The notes under the pieces: generated by a model
What the model saw: only the letters and a program-made list of their open reading frames with translations
What the model was told of the DNA's origin: nothing
The model's database searches: none
In this document: one piece after another, positions 1 to 10,459 of the stretch
Numbering within the stretch: position 1 is the stretch's first letter
Layout: each line of letters opens with the position of its first letter
Source: Zychaea mexicana
Taxonomy: Eukaryota; Mucoromycota; Mucoromycetes; Mucorales; Lichtheimiaceae
Direction: 5' to 3'
Assembly: GCF_025766255.1 (NCBI RefSeq)
Contig: NW_026516682.1
Span: 310,001 to 374,000, forward strand
DNA: 64,000 nucleotides
Position numbers and translations under genes: made by a program

Positions 1-1752
1 AAAAAGATCATCATCCGCTTGGTCTTGTGCTCTCTATAAATGATGTTTCTCACTCGCAGTATACGGCAACAGCCTCCATATGAAGCAAGGATTGATGCCT
101 TCCTTAATCAATAGCTATTTATTTCTAGCCAAAAAAAAAAAAAAGCTGAGCGCACCTAGTAATATATATAGTTATATATATTTATGCTGGGAAGAAGAAA
201 AAAAAATGTGCAACACGCATGGATACACGTGTACAGTAAATGCCGACGAGAAAAGACAACAAAAAAATATTACTTTAAGATAGTATCATAGATATGTATG
301 TAAACGAAAACGAGAGAAGAGATCAATTAAAACCTTGTATGACGAACCATAAAACAGAATTCGTTCTTTCAACCGAAACGGGCGCTACAGTGGTACGTTG
401 TTACTATCCACTCTTTTCGTTAAATGACAGATATGAAGAGAAATGATCGCAAAGAACATCATCACTGGTGGTTGTCGTACAAATGCCACCACCACATCAT
501 CATCATCATCATCAGCATCAATGAAATCTAAGCCCTCTCTCCGTATACAAGAATTGTTTTGTTTATTGTCATTTGTAAGCAGATGAATAATGCTGTACCA
601 CCCATCATGGATCCCCAACGGATGGATTCCTGACGTGAGAGGAAGGGCAGCAACAAACAGCAAATGTTGTGTTGCTCATATGGTTTTGCATGCATGCGTG
701 TGTTCCATCTTAAAACGTTCTTACCCAGAGAAGAGAGAGGAAGGAAGAGGGGGTAGGCGGGCGGGGGGAAAATGCACGTATGACCTTCAGACAGGTGATC
801 TTGATCGGACCCAATCAATCGATTTTTAACCTTTTTTTTTTCGTTGTTGTCATGATCTCTCTCTCTTTTTATGCCGAGCCGAAAAGAGAAGGTAAAGTGA
901 CCAGGAGATGCATCAAGTAGTGCTAATGCGCGCGCGGCGCGGAGGAAATAGTACATTACACTGGGTGTCATGCAACAACAACAACAACAACAACAGAATA
1001 TATGTCAGAGCAGGACATTTTGGCTTAGCAGTAAATGACTAATATACTGTGCAGCACTCAAAATGCCAACAAAATACTTGCTGTGCTGGATGATTGCTAT
1101 AAAGTCATAACCTGCCACTCATTTCATTTGAGCTCAATCAATTGTATGGTCCATCACGGTAGTTGCATTACAGTGTAACGTACCCGGTACATAGGATGCA
1201 TAAATCGATTATTGTTGTTGTTGCGCGCACGGACAACAGGAGGGCCGTTTCCTCCCCCTCTCTCTCTGTGTGTGTGCATGATTGACCAGGTACAAATGAA
1301 ACGTTTTGTCATCATCTGTAAAATACCTCAAATAAGAATCCCTTTGTCCAAAGACCATTTCCTTACGATTGATTATACAAGCAACATGATAGTTTCCATC
1401 CGCTGACAACAGCAAAGTTAAACAAGAACGCATGGATCAATGCTGATTAGTTACGGTGGCGATGATGATGCTAATGCAGCAAGGAACGGAAGATCAGGGA
1501 ATACGGTTCCGCAGAATGTGTGTGTGTGTGACCACTTTGGAGAGAGGAGTAGGGTTGGACATTACACATGTCATGATCGATGTAATGTGTATGATATCTA
1601 GGAAGAGAGAAAAAAAAAAGTCCCATGATCAAATCAAGTGGTGACACCTTGCACAGATGACGCTACATTTACAGCGCCAAAAAAAACCAAAGAGAGTGGG
1701 TTAACTTGATGCTGGGCACACCTATCTGTGTCGTGGGTCACTGGTAGGACGC

Positions 1753-1775
1753 AAAAAAAAAAAAAAAAAAAAAAA
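1753..1775. repeat. Poly(A) tract of 23 bases
   Basis: An uninterrupted run of A on the + strand. It is a simple-sequence tract and not part of a gene. Confidence 0.9.
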
Positions 1776-1944
1776 GATTGCCTATGGCAGTTGTCGTCGT
1801 CGTCGATGTTGGGCCGGGTGACACCAACCGTGCTCTTTATTATTCTTTTCGTAAATGTAAAATCAAAGGAACGTTCGTTTTTTTTTCTGTTTGGAGACAT
1901 GTTTTTTGTAAAGATATACAATGGAATTGATATAGACAGATAGA

Positions 1945-1948
<4 letters not shown>

Positions 1949-1982
<34 letters not shown>

Positions 1983-2006
1983 GTAGTAGTAGTAGTAGTA
2001 GTAGTA
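1949..2006. repeat. (GA)n followed by (AGT)n microsatellite
   Basis: About 15 GA dinucleotides are followed directly by about eight AGT trinucleotides. The pair sits just beyond the stop codon of the zinc-cluster gene, so it lies in that gene's 3' untranslated region or immediately downstream. Confidence 0.9.
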
Positions 2007-2036
2007 AGTAAGTGAGTGAGTAGGTAAGCGAGCAAG

Positions 2037-3674
2037 CTATTCGATGGCAGGAGAAGGCGAGGAAGACGACTGTGGAGGGGTGAGTGATAAGGGATAAGGC
2101 GGGTACTCGGTAGTGTTGAATGCCGATGAGGTTGCAAACGTCCGCTTTGAGAGTTGATCTAAAAAAGCAAGCCTCGTGTGAGTAACATGATCTGCTACTA
2201 TGGCTCATCACATATATTACAAAAAGGCGTGCTCTTCCTTATTTAGTAGTAGTAGATCCAGTAACTTACCCATCAAACTCGGCATGCTCGACGATGCTAT
2301 TTTCCATTCCGTCATCGTGTCAGCCGTGCTCCAATGACTTGGCGGCGGCGGCGGTGGTGGCGGATTGCATGTTGACGCCGATGATGACGATGGTGGCGGC
2401 AGCAGCTGGTGGTGGTCCTGGTGACCATGATTGCTAGTGGGTGTTGTTGGCGACACAATGTTGTTAGCAGCAGCGGGAGTGGACATGGATGACTGCGGCG
2501 CAGCCATCAACATGGACGAGTTGTTGGATGTAGAGGAGGTAGATGACGAAGATGGAGACAGTGTGAGGTTGAGCATGGATGAGGTTAATGGGTTGGTGGT
2601 TGTCGAGGATTGTCGTATCATGAGTGTGGGTGACAGTGGTGGTGGGGGTGATGGAGATGCGTGGCGTGGCGGACTGTATCGCTTATTGCTTCCATTGCTA
2701 TTCGGTGGAGTTGCATACCGTGCGATCGCTGCTGCTGCTGCTGCTACTGCGGCAGACGAAGATGTGGATGATGATGATGAATGCGGGGGCGTGGGTGCTG
2801 TTTTTGTAGTAGTAGTAGTAGTAGTTGTTGTATACGGAGATGCTGATGTGGTTGTGGAAGAAGTAGTACTGGTGAGGATGGTGTTCATGGCTGTCGCAGT
2901 GGTCGTAGTAAATGTATCAAAAGCGAGCGATGCAGGCGGCGGCGACATGCGCTGTTTCTTTTTTAGGGCATACGCGGTGCGCAGTTCGGCCTGTTCCTTG
3001 GCTACGCTTATGCCCTGAACCGAATGGCGATGCTGGCGAATCATGCGTGTTGAAGAATGCCCACCACCACTGTTGCTGCTGCTGCTGCTGCTGCCGTGGC
3101 TCAGCGGACTATGCGTAGCCGGTGTGAATGCTGTCATGAGTTCCTCAATGCGTCGCAGTCGGTCCTCGATCCGGTCAATAGCTTCTGCGTCAGGTGGATT
3201 GTTGTTGTTATTGTGATGGCTGCCGGCAACAAGAGTGCCGTTGACACCGTGGGTGGTGGTGGTAGTAGTAGTGGTGGTGTTGACGGGGGAGCCATTGGCA
3301 GAAGAAGGAATGCCCATGGCGCGTTTCCGTCGCTCTGAATTGTTGACACATTCAATGCCTGCGCTGGCGCAGAACCCACAGGGGCTACCGCCGTCGCACT
3401 TTGTCTTTCTGCGACGGCAGGTTTCACAGGCAGAGCCGGAGCTCAAGCGGCGCGCGCTGCTGGTGGTAAAGACAGTGCGAGGCAGATCGGATACGACGCT
3501 GTAGACGCATTCAATGTGGGATTCGCTGCAGTGGACACAGGGGCGCACTCCATTGCATGGGCGCTTGCGTCGGCGACACGGCTCGCACGTACGCATGGGT
3601 GCAGCCGAACGGCGTTCCACGACAATGTGTCGGTTTTGATGGGTGTTGCGATTTGGTGGTGGGCTAGGAGGCAT
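2037..3674 (-). CDS. Transcription factor with two tandem Zn2Cys6 clusters
   Basis: Two exons (3674-2270 and 2158-2037) joined by a 111-bp GTAAGT...AG intron give about 508 residues. The N-terminus holds two complete zinc binuclear clusters: Cys30-Cys56 and Cys83-Cys109, each with spacing C-x2-C-x6-C-x5-C-x2-C-x6-C and a basic CRRRK stretch. Such clusters bind short CGG-type DNA sites. The rest is low complexity: poly-Thr, poly-Ser, poly-Ala, Pro-rich and one long Pro run, as in activation or scaffold regions; I see no fungal-specific middle homology domain. The start is the first ATG of the frame, 29 residues before the first cluster. The second exon adds about 40 Ser/Pro-rich residues before the stop. 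A nuclear DNA-binding role is well supported by the family; target genes are unknown. Confidence 0.85.
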
Positions 3675-5418
3675 CGTTTCGTTAGGTTTTCTTTATTCTT
3701 TTTTCTTTTCGTTATAAAGAGAGAGAGAGAGAGAGAGAATGCGCCGGTTTGTTCTCAGTTTGAATGCTACTGCGGATACTCTATGTCCTCAGCTATGATT
3801 GCTGTAAAGGGGGGAAAAAAGAGTAAAAAAAAAAAAAAAGGTGAAAGAAGAAGGGAAAGAAAGAAAAGCAAAAAACTGGAGAGAAGAGGGGAAGAAACCA
3901 GGTCATCGGTTTCTTTTGCCGGCCCCGGGTGCATCCAAGGTGTCACCAAAAAAAAAAAAATGCTTCGGAGGCGTCGTTCTCGTATTCCCCCCCTCCCACC
4001 TTCCCTGCTTGGCCTCTTGCCTTCAAGAAAAAGCACTGTTCCTCCTTCCCTTCCTTCCCGCCCTATTTCCTGCGTGGAGTTTCAAAAAAAAAACCAGTCT
4101 TTCACTACCTGTACCGCGTCTTTGGGACGATCTGTTCCCTCTATTCAGGCCCGGCAAAGCTTGGTCCAAGCAAAATACCTTACAACAACGACCATGGTGC
4201 CGCCGCTGTTGATGGTATTTAGCAAAAGATAGATGCTCCATGCAATATTAATAGCAACAACAACAACAACAAACAAGATGGAAAAGCAGATCTCGGGCAT
4301 GGCCCTTTTTCTTTTTTTGTTTGGGTTTCACGCTTTTTTTTTTTTTTTGGTCGGAACGAACGCCGATGATTGCCGGTAGTTACTTTCCCTCCTCCTGACT
4401 AACATCCAACCCCCCCCATTAGAAAGGACCCATCTCACATGCCCTTTTGCGATGTGTGTAGCAAGAATCTATATGGGTTGTGAAGGCGAGCGCCTATTAT
4501 AGAAAGAACGCTCTGTGAAGATGAGAGCTAGAGAGCTAGAGAGGGAGAAAGAAAGAGTGTGTGGTCGGAAGGCGGGGCGGGTTGTGCCCCTCGCCCCGGT
4601 GTAACAAGCCAAAAGAGTGAGAGAGCACAGACGACCGAAGACGACGACGATGATGATGATGATGATGATGACGATGGTGACGGTGACTGACGATGACACT
4701 GGGATATCATTCGATGACTGGGTGCTGTTATGAAGCGGGGTAATCTCGGTGGAGTATCGTACTATGTATAATGACAATAGACACAAGAGTTGATGATCCG
4801 GTGGGCCTTGAATGCTCCCCCATTTTTCCATGTTGTTGTTGTTGTTTTTTTTCAAGGTGCCACTTTGTTTGCCATTCGGAACACATATAAGGCTAAATCA
4901 AGTCTTTTTCATCACAACTCATGCAGGACGCCCTCTCTTCCGCTGTGGCTGCTTCTGCTGCTGCTGCTGCTGCTCCTTCTTCTTCCAACGCCCCCCCACC
5001 TTTTGTTGTTGTATCGTGCGTCATCCACGTATAACAACCCATCCCGAGCAAGCTCTTTCTCAAAGAGAGCACATGACCCGCACTTTGCACCGACATGATC
5101 ATAAAAAAAAAAGATCAGCGTCACCCGACTCAACCGAGCCTCTCTTTTGATTGGGTCAGTGTGCTGTTTGGATTGTGCAACATACGCCGCCGAAACCCAT
5201 CACGACGACTATTGAAGAATGATGGGCATGTGTTTGTGTGTGAAACCCGTTCGTTGCCATTAGCCGGTCATCGGATCTCTCTTTCTCTATCTCTCTCTCT
5301 CTCCACACACACACGCACACACACACACTGTCTCAAATAGATAGTATATGTGTATTGAACTATGTACAAGTTGTTGTCGTATATATATATAAAATATTGA
5401 AACGATAGTAGTAGCCAT
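3675..5418. other. Intergenic, low-complexity
   Basis: No convincing coding exon. The stretch holds the 5' side of the zinc-cluster gene (minus strand) and the 3' side of the Mcl1 gene, with A-runs, a GAC/GAT trinucleotide array near 4640-4676, a CTG-like stretch near 4950-4975 and CT/CA repeats near 5280-5327. Open frames on both strands read these repeats and are probably accidental. Confidence 0.6.
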
Positions 5419-8400
5419 CTAGTATCGTACACGTTTGCTTGATTCCATACTCTCATCCATGTCCAAGTCCATGGACCGTTTAGAAAAGACCATGTCTTGA
5501 CTGCTCATGAATTTTTCCTGTCATTGTGAGACTCGCGCCATTAGTAAACACTCCTCGCACTCTCTCCTTGTTACACACACACACTTCTCTCCATGTGTGT
5601 AACGCTTTCTCTCTCTCTCTTTCTCTTTTTTTTTTTGTAACTGTACCTCTTTAATCTGAATCAATTTCTCCGCCGTGCCCGTCATCTTGAAATGAGTAAC
5701 AATCTTGATGGCCGCATCCACTGATCGCTCCAGGTGAAGTGCAAATGCCAGATCGAGTATCCGTTGTTCTTTATCCGCCCGGCACCCAATCTGGATCAGA
5801 CGTAGCAGCGTCTTGTCCATTTCCTGATCTGCTTCTCTCAACAGCTCTTGGTATTCTTGCTCCATGTGTGTTGCTTCGGCCTCTCCTTGGTCGTGCATAG
5901 AAATGAGGCGCATTCGCATATGAGATTCCTCCAGCTGTCCGGCTTCCGTCTCCAAATCAACAACAGGCATACGTAGTTCCATATCGTCGACAGGTGGACG
6001 TGGGAAGTAGGGGCTTTCATTGTTTCCCTAAGTGATCGTTATACATACATGGATACATCGTACCGTATAAGCTCACTTCAAACTGTTTTCCATCGCAACA
6101 ACAATAAACTTACGCGCACAACAAGGCACATGAGACGATCCCGGAGCATCCCCACGGGCCAGTATTTTTCTTGTCGTTCAAGTGACTTTGCAGTAGCCTT
6201 GCCGTCAAACACAGGGACCCAGTACGACTGACCTGGACGTCGCTGTCGATGCAAGATGCTCAACACATGTTGAGAGTCATACATGAGCGCTTGCTAGACA
6301 TGATAAGAAGCATAAGCAAAAAGCGGACACACACACACACACACACAAGAAAAAAACACGCGTGTGAATCAAAAGTGTTAAAATGTAATGATCTGTTTGT
6401 CGTACCGAAGCCTCTGAAAACCCGATCCACGTCAGCTGGCTGTTTTTCTGCAATGGCAGATTGCCTTTTTGAACAATGTCTTGGGTGCCTGTATCCATCA
6501 ACATGAACTCCAAGTTCTGTTCGCCATTGAGTCCGGAACCGCCGCCCTTGTAAACAAACAGCACGAGCGTGCCATGCGCCGCTGTCGCCACAACATTGTC
6601 CAGTCGGAAGATGTGGTTCTGGAGACCCGATATCGTAAACATCCGCACATACCCTGCAGATGTTACTGCAACCACCGAGCCTTCATTGATCGCCACGCTC
6701 ACGACGTTTTCGCCTTCTGGGAGATGCACTGTCCATTCCGCATTGTTGGCCCAGTTTATCAGCGGTCGATAATACAGAACAGAAGACGTCACGCCCGATC
6801 CTTGTTCGTCATTCTTTTCATCATCATCACCGTCTTTTTCTTCTTCTTCTTCACCGGCCGGTTTTTCCTTTTTCTTTGGCTTGCCGCCTTCAACAGCAAA
6901 CACAGCACCATCTTGACTGACAGAAGCCATGGTATAGTGGTAATAGTCCGTAAAGTGGAAATTGCGGTTGTGTGCTTGGTCATGGAATTCGACGTTGACG
7001 ATCGAGTGTGTGCCTTGGTAAATGGTATAAACGACGCCAAACATGTTGAACGCCATGTATCGGCGCTCACCCTCCACAGGTACGGATGGGTTCGCAGTAT
7101 CCATGACCCGGAATGCAGTAGCGCCAGGCTGGAACCGCTTTTGTTCAATGATTGTGAACTGGGGACCCCGCTGGATGACGCGCGTACTACCACGTCCTTG
7201 CCGTTGTTGCTGCTGGCGGTCTCGTCGTCGTCGTCGCGCTTCTTCGGCATACCCAGCCCCGTCGTCATCAATCACAAAATCACCCATATCCGACATCATA
7301 TCCACATCTTCGCCATCATCCAGATCCTCGCCCTCTTCGTCTTCTACATCATCCCCTTCATCATCGTCTTCTGCTGCATCATCCAGTATACTGTCGCGTT
7401 TAATAAAGCTCGCTTGTGTTCCGTCTTCTTCAAACAATTTTTCCAAGTCATCCATGTCGTTTGAGGCGCGTTGCGCAGGATGTTGCATGCTTGATAGATC
7501 AAGGGGTTCAAACCATATTAAAAGTCGGCCGTTTTGATCGGTCTAATCCCATTGATTGTTTAAATTTCTTTTAAGCATATTAATTACCCTCCCCCTCCCC
7601 CGCGCCAACAGTAATAAAGGATACAAAACTTACAAGGGCAAGTTCATTTTCTTTGGGATGCCATGATACGCCAGTGACGCCGACCGTATTTTCATACTTT
7701 GCCACTGTGGATTTTTTCGTTGTGTCCCAAATCAACACTTGTCGATCTTTACTGACCGAGCAAATGTATGAGCCATTAGGTGACCATGCCATCGTGATAA
7801 TATCCTACCAGAAAAAAACTTTGTCAAATTCCCTTGATCTTTATATGGTAACACACACACTTTATAAAAACTTACATTAAAGTGGCCAAACTCAAGGGCG
7901 TATTTCTGTGTCCAATCTTTGCTAGAGTACACACAAATTTCTACAATTCCCCCAAATACCCGATCAGAAACACTTTTTTCTCCACCATAGCGCAGTAGCT
8001 TTAATAACAATAATGGCAGCCTTACCATGATCCTTTCCAGCAAAACAAAAGTAGGCACCATCTGGACTCCAAGCAACTGTGTTCATTACATCTGCATCCG
8101 AAGCACATTTATTCACTGCGCCGGATAATGTCTTTATACAATGAGGGGCACCACTCGTATGATTCATGTCCCAGATCTTGACATCACCGCCACAATCCGT
8201 TGATATCTATTGGATCCAAGTTGTTTTTTGTTAACCTACTATACCCTTACGCAAAATAATATTACCCCGGTTCCTTTAATATATATATATATTACCAAAT
8301 GATCGCTAGTAGGAGAAAACGAAACTGATTTGACAAGTGTGGTATGTCCATATAGAGTAACGACTTTGGATATATCACGCACAAGAACGACACGAATGAC

Positions 8401-9075
8401 ATCTTCACTATTTAAAAAAACCGGTTTAATATAAAAACACTGCCTCCTTGTCTTTTTTCTTTTCCCTCCACCCCTTTCCCACAAATTTTTGTTTGGATAA
8501 ATGTTTCATTACTCTGTAGCGACAGCGATACGTGTTCCGTTACTGTTAAACGATAGGCATCGTACAGGCACTGTGCTTCGCACCAAAAACTTTTCAAATT
8601 CGTTGTTACTAGTTCGAAATATCAATACCGATCCGTCTTCGCCTGCTGTTGCAAAGTTTACTTTCTAAAAAATAAAAAAAAGTTCCACCATGGGTTCTCT
8701 CATCAGCATAAGGTTATACATGCGTCTTACAAAAGACTTTATAAAGAAAGGTACAGAAACTTTACATGAGTAGCAATTGTCAGTACTGCCTCACTGTGAT
8801 CGTCTATAGTTTTAGGTTCGGCCTTGCGTTGGGATGGCAAGGCGTTGTATATACGAAGCATTGAATCCTGTCCACCGGTTACGATGCCACTACACGTATA
8901 TTTAGATATAATCTTGAGTTTAGGTTGATTTTCTTTATAAAAAGAAAAGGTATATATTCTCCAGACGTAGGATTAAAACGGGGTAATGAACGGTACTTTA
9001 CGTTCCATCGGTCTTGTAAGCAACTGTGGTAAAACCCTCAGCATGTGCATCTCTAGGAAACACGTTGATCGTCAT
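5419..9075 (-). CDS. MCL1: Mcl1/Ctf4/WDHD1 replisome adaptor
   Basis: Eleven exons (9075-9002, 8889-8766, 8664-8513, 8407-8296, 8206-8026, 7940-7876, 7804-7634, 7542-6406, 6293-6114, 6027-5647, 5517-5419) keep frame throughout and give about 891 residues, close to fungal Mcl1/Ctf4. The first seven exons encode an N-terminal WD40 propeller with repeated WSPDG and KIWD-type ends. The large eighth exon carries an acidic linker, a basic stretch and the middle Mcl1/SepB-type propeller. The last exons are helical and end in a short Ser/Met-rich tail. No C-terminal HMG box is visible, unlike animal WDHD1. Known family role: a trimeric hub linking the CMG helicase to DNA polymerase alpha-primase and aiding sister-chromatid cohesion, in the nucleus. 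The start fits the conserved N-terminus (MTINVFPRDAHAEG). Confidence 0.93.
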
Positions 9076-9718
9076 GATTCAAAGGTAGTGTGTCAAAGAA
9101 GCAAAATTTAAATGAAGCGCGTTCCTGGGTTGGAAATAAAAACCGCGCGCGCGCTTTTCGCGTGTTTTAGGCACACACGAGAGGAAGACGTGACTTTTTT
9201 CCTGATTAGGTCCGCATGAACCGTACACTGCGGATCGCCTTAAATGACTACTCTATTTCTACTGTCTACCCTTCATTGTATATAAGCATACACTGTGTGA
9301 GCTAATTGAACGTTTGCGTATTATTCCAAGAGTATTCCCGTGCAATGAGAAAGCAAATATCGCTGATCAGTACATAGCATCTCAAAAAATCGTATTTTGT
9401 ACACACAGTAATAAAAAAGCAATGGCAAGTAGTAGATTATGAAGGAGACAGGGCAATTTTAATTACTTTGCGAAAACAACAAAGGTATATTGTATTATTG
9501 TTTTAAATTATAACAAAACAAAATTTGCTTGCTTGTGTCTGTGTGAGCGTGCGTGTAATGTGCGTGAAAAAGGTATACTCGTGCAAGAAGGTTTGAGGTG
9601 GGGGGGGAGGGAAGGAGGAGCAGAAAGAACAGAAGAGTTTTTAACAAAGGATAGATCAATTTAAAGGGAAAGAAGAGTGAGAGAGAGAGAGAGAGAGAGC
9701 AACTGTTCTTTGGTTAAC
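9076..9718. other. Intergenic between MCL1 and secreted-protein gene
   Basis: No gene seen. It holds the MCL1 upstream region (a GC-rich patch near 9145-9165) and the AT-rich 3' flank of the secreted-protein gene, with a G-rich tract near 9600-9620 and a GA repeat at about 9678-9700. Confidence 0.6.
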
Positions 9719-10318
9719 TTAGACAGCAGTGGTGACTTGGCCAACCAAGACTTGAACTGCAGCAAGCACACCGGCAGGATTGTTGTTGGCAGCATCCTGA
9801 CCACCGAAACCGGCCACAATGTTCTGTACAAACACAAGGACAGTGGTTTGCGCATCAGCACCCTGGGGAGGACATTGGGGCTCTCCAGTGGGCTGCTGAC
9901 CATTGGTAGCAGCACCGGGCTGCAAAACGAGAAGTTGGGTGACAGCTGGGAGTGCTTGGTTAACGACATCACCATTGTTGGCCTGGCCAGCGCCGCCAGC
10001 AACTGTGTTCAGAAGGTCAACGACGGCGTCCAACAGGTCCTTGACAAGGGGAACAACAACATCACCGACAAGACCGACAACTTCAGCGAGCAAACCTGCG
10101 GGGTCGGCGGCCTGAGTACCAGCGACGTCGGCGGCCTCGGTGCCTGGGGCCTGAGTACCAGCGACGTCCTTGTTGGCAGGGGTATGTGCCTGGACGGCCT
10201 TGTCGTCAGGCTTAGTGATTGAGTTGTCGTTGGTGTTGCCGGCGGGAAGAGCGTTGGCGGACATGGCAGAGAGGGCCAAGACGGCAGAGATAGTCAAAGT
10301 GATGAACTTGGTTTGCAT
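9719..10318 (-). CDS. Small secreted Ala/Val-rich protein
   Basis: Single exon, 199 residues. The first about 23 residues form a signal peptide (MQTKF start, hydrophobic core, ANA cleavage site). The mature part is Ala/Val/Gly/Gln-rich with a duplicated DVAGTQA motif, hydrophobic helices (LLAEVVGLVGDVVVPLV) and only one cysteine, so it is not a disulfide-knotted effector. G/C-ending codons are strongly preferred compared with neighbouring genes, suggesting high expression. A TATA-like box lies about 135 bp upstream with a trinucleotide repeat in the presumed 5' leader. I do not recognise the family. A wall-associated or surface-active secreted protein is possible but is inference only. Confidence 0.85.
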   Translation of the reverse strand: MQTKFITLTISAVLALSAMSANALPAGNTNDNSITKPDDKAVQAHTPANKDVAGTQAPGTEAADVAGTQAADPAGLLAEVVGLVGDVVVPLVKDLLDAVVDLLNTVAGGAGQANNGDVVNQALPAVTQLLVLQPGAATNGQQPTGEPQCPPQGADAQTTVLVFVQNIVAGFGGQDAANNNPAGVLAAVQVLVGQVTTAV

Positions 10319-10352
10319 GGTGATAGAAGAAGGTGAATAGACTCGGAGGAGT

Positions 10353-10361
10353 GGTAGTAGT

Positions 10362-10398
<37 letters not shown>
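10353..10398. repeat. (GTA/TAG)n repeat in 5' leader
   Basis: About 14 trinucleotides lie between the ATG of the secreted-protein gene and its TATA-like box, so they are probably transcribed as part of the 5' untranslated region. Confidence 0.85.
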
Positions 10399-10449
10399 TT
10401 TTGGGTTGCTGTAAGATATCGACTCGATGGGTGGCATCGATGATCTTGG

Positions 10450-10459
10450 TTTATATACC
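10450..10459 (-). promoter_or_regulatory. TATA-like box for secreted-protein gene
   Basis: Read on the minus strand the sequence is AGGTATATAA, about 135 bp upstream of the ATG at 10318. The distance allows a leader of about 100 nt including the trinucleotide repeat. The call rests on sequence and position only. Confidence 0.5.

Larger units (their letters stand above)
1..2036. other. Gene-free, repeat-rich 3' flank
   Basis: I find no supportable gene here. Short open frames overlap on both strands and are mostly homopolymers, CA/GA/GTA repeats or unrelated low-complexity sequence, with no splice-linked continuation. The region lies downstream of the zinc-cluster factor on the minus strand and probably holds its 3' untranslated sequence near 1950-2036. 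Confidence 0.6.

Noticed and set aside
1634..2137. Minus-strand 167-codon frame
   Set aside because: Reads GA and GTA microsatellites as Ser/Leu/Thr runs; the true exon in this area uses another frame and ends at 2037.
2431..3018. Open 195-codon frame on the + strand
   Set aside because: Antisense shadow of the zinc-cluster gene's trinucleotide-rich coding sequence (Val/Asp/Gly runs), with no domain.
6469..7464. Open 331-codon frame on the + strand
   Set aside because: Lies opposite the large MCL1 exon; composition reflects antisense of acidic and basic codon runs, with no splice-linked extension.
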